Source: Marchantia polymorpha subsp. ruderalis (Eukaryota > Streptophyta > Marchantiopsida > Marchantiales > Marchantiaceae). Taken from it: DNA of 64,000 bases. Positions within the stretch are counted from its first letter, which is position 1, and each line of letters opens with the position of its first letter. The notes below the pieces were generated by a model. It saw only the letters and a program-made list of their open reading frames with translations, did not search any database and was not told the origin of the DNA. Location of the stretch: NCBI GenBank assembly GCA_037833965.1, contig AP031358.1, forward strand, positions 17,616,001 to 17,680,000. Reading direction: 5' to 3'. Positions 12,586 through 23,370 of this stretch are shown piece by piece. A program made the position numbers and the translations under genes.

Positions 12586-15500
12586 CATCCTCTTCTTTAC
12601 AAGAGTTGGCCAATATGTGCTCCCGGCACTTCTTTTTGCAAACAATGAACAGGAATCTCTTTATCTCAAATGGTTAGTGCAGGCACGTCACAAAGATATG
12701 AATCACGATCGCGATGAGATCTTTGCCGACGTGCAGGAGATACAAGTGAAAATCGAACATATACTTTTCAGCCAGTAGGGGTGCAATCTGTGGTGGGCGC
12801 CGATTAGCAAGAGTTAAGGGTAAATCTGTGGAATAGTAGGCTTGAGCAGAGCATTAGATTCGTAAAAAATAAGGAGCAAGTATGATAGTTGAGGATGTTT
12901 TCTCTTCGCAAGTGCTGTTTATGGAGCCGCAATTGTAATTAAAAAAGAACAAATATACTTGGACTTCGTCCACTGTAACTGACGACATTAGTTCAGATAC
13001 CCGCAAAAGATGATTCCTTGGATTAGACCATGGGCTGACTTATCGACTCAGGCTCCATGAGAATTTTGTTATGTCAATTTTCCTATACTTGTTTTGCAAG
13101 GGGAGTATCCCCGTTTTACATACGGATGTTTGGGAATATTAATGTACCGAAATATGCAGAAGCGCTTGTGCATAGTATATTTTCTGTCTTTGGGACCAAC
13201 TTCAACTTTGTATTCCTCTAAAGTGACAACATGTGTTGTACAGAAATCTAAGCTGCTTTTGGAGCTTGGATGCTCTTATTAACATTTCATTTTCATTTAA
13301 GTAAACCAACTACGGATATTGGTGATGAGGACTTTCATCCAACGAGGACTCTCTTCTCTCTCATGTTCATACTGATGTAGATCTGATATGTGGGATTTAT
13401 GTCAGTTTTGCCATTTGCAGATATTTTATAGGGTGTACGATTTTGCAGATCCTATTTGTACAAAGTCTTCCTTGAAGATACCATCAGTAGAATCGTGACC
13501 CTTCTTCCTTGAAGATTTGACACGTGACTCTGCTCACGGGAACTGGAGCCTGGATTTCCACATGCAAGGTGCCAGCTTTTGAAGGAAGTTTGATTTGTTG
13601 CGGCTCCAGCCGACAGGAGTATTTTCTAACGGCGGAATCCCGAGCTTCACACTCTAGTGACTCACAAGTCTCAGTCCAGTTGACGGGACTGAACTTCTAG
13701 ATATACAGTGGATAAGGTCGAAGACAACTTGTGCTGTAATTCAAATTTCTGTATGTTAAGTGGAAAACTCAACGCAGAGAACAATAGATCTAATAAAGTT
13801 GTTGAGAAAATAGGCTCTGTGAATATCGAATTCAAGTTAAGCACTACGAAAATCACATTTGGAGTTTTGAAAAACATCATTCGTGATGCGTACGTACGTT
13901 GCGAAATCCCTAATGTCATATCTTGCATATACAGTCTGCTTCAAGTTTGCCATCTCAATCGATCTAAAGCCATCACCTTTGGGATTAGGAAAATTTTACG
14001 AAGAGTATGGAGCACCAAACTCATTCTGATTGTATCTCACCATGACATACAGGTGAGATTAAGGCTAAGCCAATGAGCCGAATCCAACGAACATACATGA
14101 AATTTGTTTCACTCTACCTGATGAACTAGTAAACCTGCCATGAGTTAAGGTGGATTCAACATCTAAATCGGATCTATCCTACAGGAGGGTTCAGACAATT
14201 CTTTGGGGACTGATTACTGATTCCTACGATTTGATACTCATGGAATTATGTTGCCAACCTCTCAGTGTGTCAAATGTAGTGTCTTCGATGGTCGACCTGT
14301 TTTCCTTGACCAGCAATTTAAATCGAACCTGCAGATGAGATCTTGGATCTACTTCCTCATGCAAAGGTTGATTTGTTTCATTCGTTTTTTCACTTCAAGG
14401 CTATGGCAGAGAAACAACACAAACACGACAAGCAAGGCACTGCGGACACATAGAGGAGGTGCATTCTTCTTAGAGGAAATCAACATCTTATGATTCAGAC
14501 AATTAGTGATATTGCAACCTGTAACCGCACATAATCAGAGCAGATTGGTGCTGCAGAGAGAAAGAATATGATAGTTGCGGAACGAGCATGAAGCATGCTC
14601 GTCGAAAGTCAACTTAGTGTAACAACTCAGGCATAAATCTGGATAAATGAGTTTGTTTTCCATGTAAGGAATGATCGGAATATTCTACCAAGCAAGATAT
14701 GGTATAGTTTTTGTTTCTTTAGATAACTCTGGATACCACCCTTGGAATTTGTACAACGAATAGGAGACTTCTGTCTCCTACCATGTCAAATTCCAATTCA
14801 TCATACGAACGCATTGAAACCTGGATACAAGATAACGTCCTTTGTTGATGATGGGATCCCTCCATCACGAGCCGAGGCGAAACACTCAGTTATTTTTCCT
14901 GGTCTATCAGAAGTAACTACAGCCCATGACTAATATTGCGATATCTTGAGTATTCGTACCGTATATCTCTGGTCGCTCTACTTTGTTCGGGTTTCTGTTT
15001 TTATCCATGTTGGAAGTAAGGTCATATCCATTCAATGTTTGCAAGGGAAAATAGATCCCAACTTCCTATTTCTACCAAAGTAGCAACTGCCACTCCCAAC
15101 TACCTTCTACGCATGTCAACTTCTCATAATCTGCCGCGAGCTATCTTCTCCCACTGATTGCAAATTGTTTACTCGAAATAACGCATCAACTACCAAGTTC
15201 ATCTCCCGAATGTAGATGAACGATCTCCTTTCGAAGCAATGATGCATTTCTTCACCCAACTTTTTTTACTTTTTCTTCCACTTCTTCCACTTTTTCTTCC
15301 ATTATGTGTTCACCATACCTTGGACAAGCTTCTCCAACCGGTTTGATTACTCTTTCGTCACAGCACATGGAGAGGTGTTTGGCACTCTCACTTGCCTAAC
15401 GAGCAAGGGCTTCCAACTCCACCTAATTTCTGCTTCAACACCCACTCCGTTTCCTTCATGTTCAGATTCTGTTGTTTCACAAGACGCACTTGGGCTCCTT

Positions 15501-16188
15501 CAAACTGTCTAAGTATTCCATGAGGTACTTTATACTTCTGCAGTTCATCTTCCAATTCACCATAATGCTAAATTATCCGCTCCACGGTCTCACATTACGT
15601 CTGTTCAATTCTTCACTGTAGACACTCGATGCATGATTTGAATCAGGTACATGTATCCATTAAATGTAGATCCTAGCCTTGCAGAAATTTGGACCCCATC
15701 TTATTTAACTCAATCCATACCAATTTCTGAGATAATTACAACATTAAATCAAGGGTTCAGCTATGTTTCTAGCGGATTATTACGTAGCCATCATCTTGGA
15801 CTGAACTACATCCATTTGATCACTGGCTGATTGCCCAGATCGATTTTCTGAACATTCAAGTACATGTTTTCCACTACTTGCTCCTTTGTTTCCTGCCGGG
15901 AGAATGTTCAGCCAATCTCCAATCCACATCTACAATCAGTTTTCCTCTCACCTGGTATATCCGCTGGTGTAAATATGTTTATCTCTTTGCCTATAATAGA
16001 TTAATTGGTAACACTATCTTTGCTCAAATCAGATAAGCCCGATTCCTGTCCTGAATGATTCGTCTTTGAATGGTTGGCCTCACCAATTGCATCCTCAAAT
16101 ACGAATTTACCATTAAGAAAGACAAATCAATGCCCCCTATCATCTTGCTTCACCGAAACAGGCATGCCTTAAACATTTTGGCAAAGGC
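12586..16188. other. Intergenic; no supported gene
   Basis: AT-leaning DNA with only short, unrelated open frames. One perfect inverted repeat (ACGAGCATG / CATGCTCGT, 3-nt loop) lies at 14582-14602. On the minus strand near 15200 a stretch reads NLVVDALFR, faintly like the end of a retroelement RNase H, but nothing around it supports a real element. Confidence 0.45.
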
Positions 16189-16193
16189 GCTCC
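16189..16193. repeat. Target-site duplication GCTCC (left), solo LTR 2
   Basis: GCTCC precedes the LTR start and is repeated exactly at 18758-18762. Confidence 0.93.
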
Positions 16194-16405
16194 TGTGGTA
16201 ACCCACTTTTTGTTTTTTGTCGGAACTAAAACATTTTTGAATAGTAATTACCGCGGCAGCAGCTGTAAATAGTAATCGGTACACAAAACCAGAGTAAAAA
16301 GAGGATCGAGGACAGTCAAGGGGTTTTGGGCTTAGGCCACAGTGGGACGCTTGGGACGGAACGGGCGGTTCATGCTACAGGATTCGCTTCGAGCACCTTC
16401 GGCGG

Positions 16406-17333
16406 TAAATCACTCATAACTTTCTCAATTCGTAACCCTTTGAGTTGCTTCGGGTCTTGGTGGAAAGAGCTTGACGCGCTGGTTCCAACCAGCCCAAGAA
16501 CTTGTGAAACGGATGAGAGGTCACTGAGTTATGAGTGTCGGAAGTTACTGATGGGGGCCTTCGGCGGTAGAGCGACTTTGGCGGTACGCCTTCGGCGGAA
16601 AAACCGCCGGAATATGCGCCTTCGGCGGTAGACGCCTTCGGGTCAACGCCTTCGGCGATGCGGGAGAGTGCATTCGGCGGGAGAGTAAATCCCTCATAAC
16701 TTTCTCAATTCGCAACGCCTCGACTTGATTAGGGTCTTGTTGGGAAGAACTCGACGCACTGATTCCAACGAGCCCAAGAACGCCAACAGCGGATAAGGAC
16801 TCCGGGAGTTATGAAGGTTGTAAGATACTCAACTCTTCGCCTACGCAAAGGCGGAAAAGTTTTGTCCTATGCGCGGACGAAGGAAGTTCGCCTGTGCACA
16901 GGCGAAATAGGGTTTGAGGTAGGCGCGAAGTTCGCCTACGCACAGGCGTCCGCCTGTGTACAGACGCTTCGGCGTCGGCGGGAAATCCGCCTTCTGCCCT
17001 AGAAATGCGCCTTCGGGGTTGGAACTTGTACGGACGCGGACGCCTGCGAGTAGGCGGCTTGCGACGCGGACGCGGATGCTGGCTTGTGCACAAACGGCCT
17101 GTGCACAGGCGGACGGCATGTGGATAGGCGGCCTGCGGGTAGGACGCGGACGCCTGCGAGTGCATAGGCAAATGCCTTCGGCGGAAGAGTAAAACCGTCA
17201 TAACTTTCTCAATTCTTAACGGTTTGACTTAGTTAGGGTCTTGTTGGAAAGAACTCGCGACGCTCGTTCTAACGAGACCAAGAACTCTTGGAACGGATAA
17301 GGCGTCACTGAGTAATGAGCGTCGAAAGCGGCT
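16406..17333 (+). repeat. Three copies of a ~150-bp module inside solo LTR 2
   Basis: Copies lie at about 16406-16555, 16684-16830 and 17187-17333. Each begins with a block like CATAACTTTCTCAATTCG and continues with TTGTTGGAAAGAACTCGACG and a sequence containing the inverted arms GCTCGTT / AACGAGC. One copy occurs in solo LTR 1 (about 8236-8385). Diverged minus-strand copies lie near 24219-24345, 34731-34857 and 49527-49640. Spacers between copies consist mainly of the short palindromes. Confidence 0.75.
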
Positions 17334-17788
17334 GTCATGGTTAGGAGAGAGGCCTTCGGCGTTAACATATAGAGGAGCCTTCGGCGTTAACAGTTAGAGG
17401 GGCCTTCGGCTCAAGGCGGCCTGCGAGTAGGCGGCTTGCGTGTAGGACGCGTGGGACCCACAGTCCTCGGATTTTGGAGAAGGAATTTTGGCCTAGGTTC
17501 AGAGATCTTGCGGGGCCCATATCTTTGCGATGGACGGTCGGATGGATCTGAAATTTTGTGGGGCCGTTGATCTCGGCCGGCCACGCATGCCTGCAAATTT
17601 TCAGCCTCAGATCTTGGGTGGGAAGGCACTGGCGGCTCTGTACAGTAGGCTTAGGATTCAGATTTAGGGTTAGGGTTAGATTTAGGTTGTAAGTTAGAGG
17701 GGAAGGCAGCCGCCGACTCCTCAGGTGTAGGATCTGTTGCGGCTCGCACCATGGTAGTGCAGTGTAGTGTTAGGTAGGACTTAGAAGG

Positions 17789-17798
17789 TATAAAATAG
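17789..17798 (+). promoter_or_regulatory. LTR TATA box, solo LTR 2
   Basis: TATAAAATAG, followed by the inverted repeat CCAGGC-GTTTT-GCCTGG, identical to the arrangement in the full-length element. Confidence 0.72.
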
Positions 17799-18757
17799 TT
17801 CCAGGCGTTTTGCCTGGGGTTCTTTCCCATCAGAAGTGCAGATCAGGAACCCATTTCCTTTGCGTGTTTGTGTCCTTGAGTTCTGTCACCACGCACGAGG
17901 AGTTACAACTTAGCGTTCCGCATTTTGTAGCTGAAGGCCTTCGGCCGAATGTTCAGAGCTAGTACATTGGTTAGAGACTTCAGTAGTTCGGATCTGCACC
18001 TGCGGGTGACTGCCGATGCTAAGAGCCAGTGACTAGTTAGATACTTGAACAGTTTCGCCCCTACACCTTCGAGTGTTTCTTTCTGATTGTACTCCCTTGG
18101 GATTTTTCCCCTGAATGCCAAAGTGAAGTTTTGCTACTTCGTGTAAGCCTTGGTTGTAAATTCAGGTTACGCTGCAACAGGTGCCTTGAGGGTAACCCCT
18201 GTAGTATTTCTGGGAATGACAAGTGCCTGAGAATTCAAACTCTTCAATAGACTGTTATTATGTTACTGGAATGTTTCTCAGTGAGTCCTTCGGTGCGGAC
18301 CTGTGTTCTCTGCGCGTTTTGTGAGTTGAGAGTGTTGTTCACCGCGTCTGAGTGACTTCGATCCGAAGTAGGTAGTCCAAACCGGGTTTCCTACACTAGC
18401 AGCAAGCTAGTGGAAGCGTTGTAAAAGCCGGAGTTGGAAGCCACTGCCCGCAGCTTCGCTGAGTGTGCTCGCGAGAGACTTCCCCCCTGAAATCTAGAGT
18501 AGAGGTCCTAACGGATCTCTGGGTTATGTTTCCGTAGTTTCAGGTGTGTGTGTGTGTGTTACGCTGCACTGTGCGACCTCCGAGTGCGCTCCGAGTGGAC
18601 ACTTGCAGTATTTCTGGGAGTGACAGTCGCCTGAGAATTCAAACTCCTCAATAGTCTGTTAAAACGTGACACTTTGTACCCTATGTGTTCCTCTGTCCTT
18701 GTGGGTTCGACCTTTCTACCACTATATTGCAGTTTTAGCCTTTAGTGGGTTATTACA

Positions 18758-18762
18758 GCTCC
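18758..18762. repeat. Target-site duplication GCTCC (right), solo LTR 2
   Basis: Exact partner of 16189-16193. Confidence 0.93.
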
Positions 18763-19248
18763 CATTCCCACCCCGGTCATGGGAATGACAACTTCTAGGA
18801 AGCCTTTCAGTAATCAAGATTTGGGGTACATGGTAGTTATTTTGAGAGAAGAAGTTGATTCAGTGTGTAGGTCTCTGGTGACAAAGACAATAATTATCAG
18901 TTCGTTAGCCATTGGTACATTTTCTCTTCAAGGCTATACCCAATTTTCTCGTCAAAATTGAATCTTATATTCATGGATCCTTCCCCATCAACACCGTAAT
19001 CCTCTTCCTCTTATTGGCGTCTAGCACCTACAACCACATCTTTTAATCTCCTTTTGTTGGTTGCGCCTAAGTTCCGACAGAATGCATTGTCATCTCAATT
19101 TGCCATCTTTCACATAGCGCACGGTAATCAAATTTTGACTGCTAAGAAACGAAGGAAAATTAGCATCATAGATTAATGTATTATATTTCTCAACTTTCTT
19201 AGCCATGGGAATTCTGTTCAGGTTGTATCGGCCATCACACTCGGGCCG
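18763..19248. other. Short intergenic segment between two insertions
   Basis: About 490 bp separating solo LTR 2 from the full-length element. I see no gene or repeat in it. Confidence 0.5.
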
Positions 19249-19340
19249 AATTCTGTAATAACCCACTAAAGGCTAAAACTGCAATATAGTGGTAGAAAGG
19301 TCGAACCCACAGGGACAGAGGAACACACAGGGTACAAAGT

Positions 19341-19810
19341 GTCACGTTTTAACAGACTATTGAGGAGTTTGAATTCTCAGGCAACTGTCACTCCCAGAAA
19401 TACTACAAGTGTCCACTCGGAGCGCACTCGGAGGTCGCACAGTGCAGCGTAACACACACACACACCTGAAACTACAGAAACACAACCTAGAGATCCGTTA
19501 GGACCTCTACTTCAAGATTTCAGGGGGAAAGTCTCTCAAGAGTACACTCGGCAAAGCTGCGGGCAGTGACTTCCAACTCCGGCTTTTACAACACTTCCAC
19601 TAGCTTGCTGCTAGTGTAGGAAACCCGGTTTGGACTGCCTACTTCGGATCGAAGTCACTCCTACGCGGTGAACAACACTCTCAACTCACAAAACGCGCAG
19701 AGAACACAGGTCCGCACTGAAGGACTCACTGAGAAACATTCCAGTAACACAACAACAGTCTATTGAAGAGTTTGAATTCTCAGGCACTTGTCATTCCCAG
19801 AAATACTACA
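19341..19810 (-). repeat. Duplicated block in U5
   Basis: A block of about 60 bp containing CTCAGGCA next to the element-sense motif GAATTCAAACTCTTCAATAG occurs twice, about 405 bp apart (around 19341-19405 and 19748-19810). The same pair is present in all five LTRs of the family in this window, so the duplication predates their divergence. Confidence 0.75.
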
Positions 19811-20210
19811 GGGGTTACCCTCAAGGCACCTGCTGCAGCGTAACCTGAATTTACAACCAAGGCTTACACGAAGTAGCAAAACTTCACTTTGGCATTCAGG
19901 GGAAAAATCCCAAGGAGTACAATCAGAAAGAAACACTCGAAGGTGTAGGGGCGAAACTGTTCAAGTATCTAACTAGTCACTGGCTCTGAGCATCGGCAGT
20001 CACCCGCAGGTGCAGATCCGAACTACTCAAGTCTCTAACCAATGTACTAGCTCTGAACATTCGGCCGAAGGCCTTCAGCTACAAAATGCGGAACGCTAAG
20101 TTGTAACTCCTCGTGCGTGGTGACAGAACTCAAGGACACAAACACGCAAAGGAAATGGGTTCCTGATCTATACTTCTGATGGGAAAGAACCCCAGGCAAA
20201 ACGCCTGGAA

Positions 20211-20220
20211 CTATTTTATA
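20211..20220 (-). promoter_or_regulatory. LTR TATA box (3' LTR)
   Basis: It reads TATAAAATAG on the minus strand. A perfect 6-bp inverted repeat (CCAGGC / GCCTGG, 20192-20208) lies just downstream, near where transcription would start. Because the ORF at 20251-23370 lies upstream of this box, that ORF is in U3 and is not transcribed from this promoter. Confidence 0.72.
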
Positions 20221-20250
20221 CCTTCTAAGTCCTACTAGCACTACACTGCA

Positions 20251-23200
20251 CTACGCTACACGGAACCACGCTACACTACACTCCGCGGAACCTGTACTAC
20301 GTCTCCTGCGCGGCCGACTGCCGCGCACTAACTCCCTACCCTGCCACTCTTCCGCTCGACTGCGCAGTCCCAACCTCTGCAACGCCGCGGACACCTCCCC
20401 CTCGAGGGCGGACATGGTATCCTGTGCCTTCGACAGAAAGGCCTCGAGCTTCTTCGCTACCTTCCGCCGACTCCTACTGTCGCCTGACAACAACCCGGCT
20501 GCGCGCAATTCAAACTCACGCAGTGTGAGTTTCTCCTGCGCCTTCACTTCCCAGTGGGCGTAGCCCTTGAGACAGTGGGCGACTCGCCTCGCCGTCTCCA
20601 CCTTCGTGCGATCCGCCTCCTTCCTGCGATCCTCTTCAATCGTCACTAATTGCGATTCGGCTTCAGCACGTTGCGCTCTCAATTCGCCACACTCTGACTG
20701 CAAACTGCGGATTAATTCTTCATCCGCCTGCCGTGCGAGCTGACATTGTTCCAACAACCGCGTCTGTCGCACGAGCTCCTCTGACAAAATCCGATTCTGG
20801 GCCTGCTCAGAATCGAGTGCTTCCTTGACCTTCACCTGCTCCTTGGTGAGCTCGCCCAGTTTCTCATCCTTCATCTTCTCGGAGTGCTTGTAGAATTTCT
20901 GATTAAGCTTGTACTGTCCCCACAAGCACTCATGCTTCTCCTTCAAGTCCCTCAACTCCTGGTCCACTCTAGCTAATAGCTTGCTGGTGTGGACTTTAGT
21001 GCGAGTTCGCCTGCGCACTAACTCGATGTAAGATCCCGGCTGGAGTGGGTCGGCGTATTTATCGACCTTGCGATCCAAGTACCGCAGCAACGGAATCACC
21101 TGCTCAGAGAGCGCCGCCGCCGGCGCTCCAACAATTTCCTCCTCCTCCTCCTCGGTGTCTTCTGCTCCTGACATTTCTTCCGTGGAGCCTCCGTCGTCAT
21201 CATCCGAGTGGAGAATTTCAGTCGCCATTGATTGTGTCGGCGACTGCCCCGAGTGGGGCTGCACGTCCTCGACGTGTGCTGCCTGCGAAGGCACGGCTGC
21301 AGCCTCGCTGCTCGTCGCCAAAATGTCTAAGGCGGAAGGCGAATGTATCCGAGCGGCATCCCCGTCGCTCGCTGGTTGATTGCCTACCGCATTCTCTCTG
21401 TCGCCGTCGTCCGTCGCCGAAGGCGATTGAGCGGAGGGTGGCTGCGCGGGGTTGGATTGCGCATCGCGTATCGAGATTTCATCCCGCGGACAGTCACTCC
21501 GCTCCTCCGTCTGCTGCTCCCTCGATCGGTCCGTGGGGGCTGTGCCCGGCCCGTGCGCAGGCGCATTTGCCGGCGCCTTGTCCGCCGCAGGCGTAGCGCC
21601 GCGGACATCTATCGCCGAAGGCGACATGGCCGGGGGCCGCACGCCCGATGTTCCTTGGCCTATAGGCCCTACCGCCGAAGGCGCATCTATCGGCGGACTT
21701 CCCGCCGATGGTGCGGCCTCCGCACGCTCTCTGCTCGTATCTCCTCGGCTCGAAGGCCCTGGCGCCGAAGGCGCAAATTGCGGCGCGTGGTGCGCCGGAG
21801 GGTCTGGCCCCGAGGGCCGGTGTCTCGTAGGCGGTTCTTCCGCCGGCTCCTTCCCCTTCCTGCGTTGGAACGGGGGTGATTCTTGCCTGTGCACAGGCGG
21901 CACGTGCGGAGGTGCCCTGTGCACAGGCGAGCGCCTGTGCACAGGCGGACTGCTCCTTCCCACGCGTAAGCGTAGATCCACGTCCACTTGTGTTCGCCGA
22001 TCCGCGGAGGCTCGTCCGTCCGCGGAGGTTTGCCTGTGCGCGAACGGAACATCTGTCCGCATCGCACGTGGTAACTCCGGAGGCCCTTGGCCCGTAGGCG
22101 GCCTCTCTCCCGACGAGGTTGCAGCGTGGCCCGTCTCTCGTGCGGTCGTCCGCGCTTCCTCTCGCCTCTCTGGCGACGCACTTCCTATCTCCGTCGCAAT
22201 CGTCGCCGTGTCTGCACTGTCAGCTGGTAACACCAGTCTGCGTGCCTTCTGCTTCGGCCGGCTGTATGGCTCGCACAGCGGCCGCGGTCGAATGGGAGCA
22301 GAGGGTTCTTGATGCTGCTCCTCTTCAGACTCTTCCCTCCATCGCCGCTTCCGCGGCACTCGCGCTGCAGGAGTGTGTCTCCCTTCATCCCTCCGTCTTG
22401 ATGGGGTAGAAGTCGGTGACTCCTCTGCATCAGTATCGACCTCGTTCTCCCGCACATACTTCCCGGGATGGTCGATGGACAATGGCGGAAAATGTTCAAG
22501 CTCCGCCGCTGTCAAACAATTCCGCTGTCGATAAAAATTGATGAGGAAAGGAGAAAGATGGTTTAGAGTTCCCCCTTTCTCCTCAAACGCGTGCTGTCGC
22601 ATCACCCTGTGCAGGATGCTCGCCCAGTGAATTGGAGTTCCCTCGATGACGCACTCCACAAAAGAGACCTGCCACAATGTGATGTAGCAGGCGCGGTGCG
22701 GCTGCAGTAATTGCATCAGCGCCGCGGACAGAGTCCGGCGAAATCGATCCTTGTAATCACGGGTCCTGTACCCATTCTTGGTAGACCTCCCGGTCTTGAA
22801 CAGCTCCACAAATTGCGCCTCTTCTTGCTTGGTCACCTTGATGCTCTCGCTGTCGAAAAGGAGATGCCCTGGCATGCCAGCACATCTTCCCAACGCCTGC
22901 GCCCAATCTTGGACTGTCCACCGGTCAACATGCGGACGCAATCCGCGCGAGGGTGGTCCCTGTGGCTCTAGCCACTCGCGCACCATATTCGCGCAGATGT
23001 AATTCCATCCCCATAGCAAGAAATCGAGCTTTCTTGCTATTAAGCGCTCTTCGAAAGCGCGCAGCCCGTTCTGCGGCAGGCGAAGTGGCACCATCCGCAA
23101 TCTGCTCGGTCTCGTCATTGCGTTCCTGGGGTTCGCTCGCCCGCTCATTCTACTTCCGCACTGCCCGCGTTTCTTTCTCTCTCGGCAAACTCTAATCGCT

Positions 23201-23370
23201 CTCAATTCCAAATCACGCGCACTCACTTCTCCCTCAATCAACAAGAAATCTCCTGTGTGACGACGTCGAGAATGGTCCGCAGCCAGCAGATGGATGCGCG
23301 CAGCGCGCACAAGAGATTGGAATCGCGAATTCAAGAATGGGACGTTCTCCGCCGCCCGGTCGAAGGTCAT
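20251..23370 (-). CDS. LTR-encoded (U3) protein of unknown function, 1039 aa
   Basis: An intact 1039-codon gene lies wholly inside the 3' LTR, in the same sense as gag-pol. Residues ~100-300 form a compact conserved domain (MVREWL, ALGRCAG, KNGYRTRDYKDRFRR, LLQPHR, ITLWQVSFVE, FEEKGGTLNHLSPFLINFYR). Its look recalls the plant-transposon-associated or plant-mobile domains, but I cannot confirm that. Residues ~320-730 are Pro/Ser/Arg-rich and partly encoded by the palindromic repeats (PVHRRSPVHR, PSAEG-like units). An acidic patch near 740 is followed by LLRYLDRK and by a long heptad-rich coiled coil (~800-940). Basic clusters (PRKRRW, RPRRRRS) could be nuclear signals. It contains no RT, protease, gag or integrase motif. 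In genomic RNA it would lie about 1.3 kb 3' of pol, so a spliced or internal transcript would be needed. Function unknown. Confidence 0.85.
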   Translation of the reverse strand: MTFDRAAENVPFLNSRFQSLVRAARIHLLAADHSRRRHTGDFLLIEGEVSARDLELRAIRVCRERKKRGQCGSRMSGRANPRNAMTRPSRLRMVPLRLPQNGLRAFEERLIARKLDFLLWGWNYICANMVREWLEPQGPPSRGLRPHVDRWTVQDWAQALGRCAGMPGHLLFDSESIKVTKQEEAQFVELFKTGRSTKNGYRTRDYKDRFRRTLSAALMQLLQPHRACYITLWQVSFVECVIEGTPIHWASILHRVMRQHAFEEKGGTLNHLSPFLINFYRQRNCLTAAELEHFPPLSIDHPGKYVRENEVDTDAEESPTSTPSRRRDEGRHTPAARVPRKRRWREESEEEQHQEPSAPIRPRPLCEPYSRPKQKARRLVLPADSADTATIATEIGSASPERREEARTTARETGHAATSSGERPPTGQGPPELPRAMRTDVPFAHRQTSADGRASADRRTQVDVDLRLRVGRSSPPVHRRSPVHRAPPHVPPVHRQESPPFQRRKGKEPAEEPPTRHRPSGPDPPAHHAPQFAPSAPGPSSRGDTSRERAEAAPSAGSPPIDAPSAVGPIGQGTSGVRPPAMSPSAIDVRGATPAADKAPANAPAHGPGTAPTDRSREQQTEERSDCPRDEISIRDAQSNPAQPPSAQSPSATDDGDRENAVGNQPASDGDAARIHSPSALDILATSSEAAAVPSQAAHVEDVQPHSGQSPTQSMATEILHSDDDDGGSTEEMSGAEDTEEEEEEIVGAPAAALSEQVIPLLRYLDRKVDKYADPLQPGSYIELVRRRTRTKVHTSKLLARVDQELRDLKEKHECLWGQYKLNQKFYKHSEKMKDEKLGELTKEQVKVKEALDSEQAQNRILSEELVRQTRLLEQCQLARQADEELIRSLQSECGELRAQRAEAESQLVTIEEDRRKEADRTKVETARRVAHCLKGYAHWEVKAQEKLTLREFELRAAGLLSGDSRSRRKVAKKLEAFLSKAQDTMSALEGEVSAALQRLGLRSRAEEWQGRELVRGSRPRRRRSTGSAECSVAWFRVA

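Larger units (their letters stand above)
16194..18757 (+). mobile_element. Solo LTR 2 of the large-LTR Ty3/Gypsy family (2564 bp, lacks the ORF)
   Basis: It starts TGTGGTAACCCACTTTTTG and ends TTTAGTGGGTTATTACA, inside a perfect GCTCC duplication. The promoter and U5 part (TATA box to end) is well preserved. The region that holds the 1039-codon ORF in the longest LTR is absent and is replaced by a compact U3 of about 1.6 kb. That U3 holds three copies of a roughly 150-bp module and many CGCC-TTC-GGCG and CGCCTGTGCACAGGCG palindromes. It may be an ancestral or deleted form without the gene; the sequence does not decide which. Confidence 0.92.

Noticed and set aside
15150..15220. Minus-strand NLVVDALFR resembling the end of a Ty3 RNase H
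   Set aside because: One short stretch only. Neither RT upstream nor an integrase zinc finger downstream could be read, so likely chance or too decayed to support.
18690..18757. tRNA-like look of GTGGGTTCGACC near LTR ends
   Set aside because: No cloverleaf can be formed. It is a conserved U5 motif; similar motifs near LTR ends occur, as far as I recall, in other Athila/Tat-type elements.
21045..22312. Long plus-strand open frames (183 and 286 codons) antisense to the LTR gene
   Set aside because: They mirror the GC-rich, low-complexity middle of the real ORF and are not shared as frames by the solo LTR copies; shadow frames.
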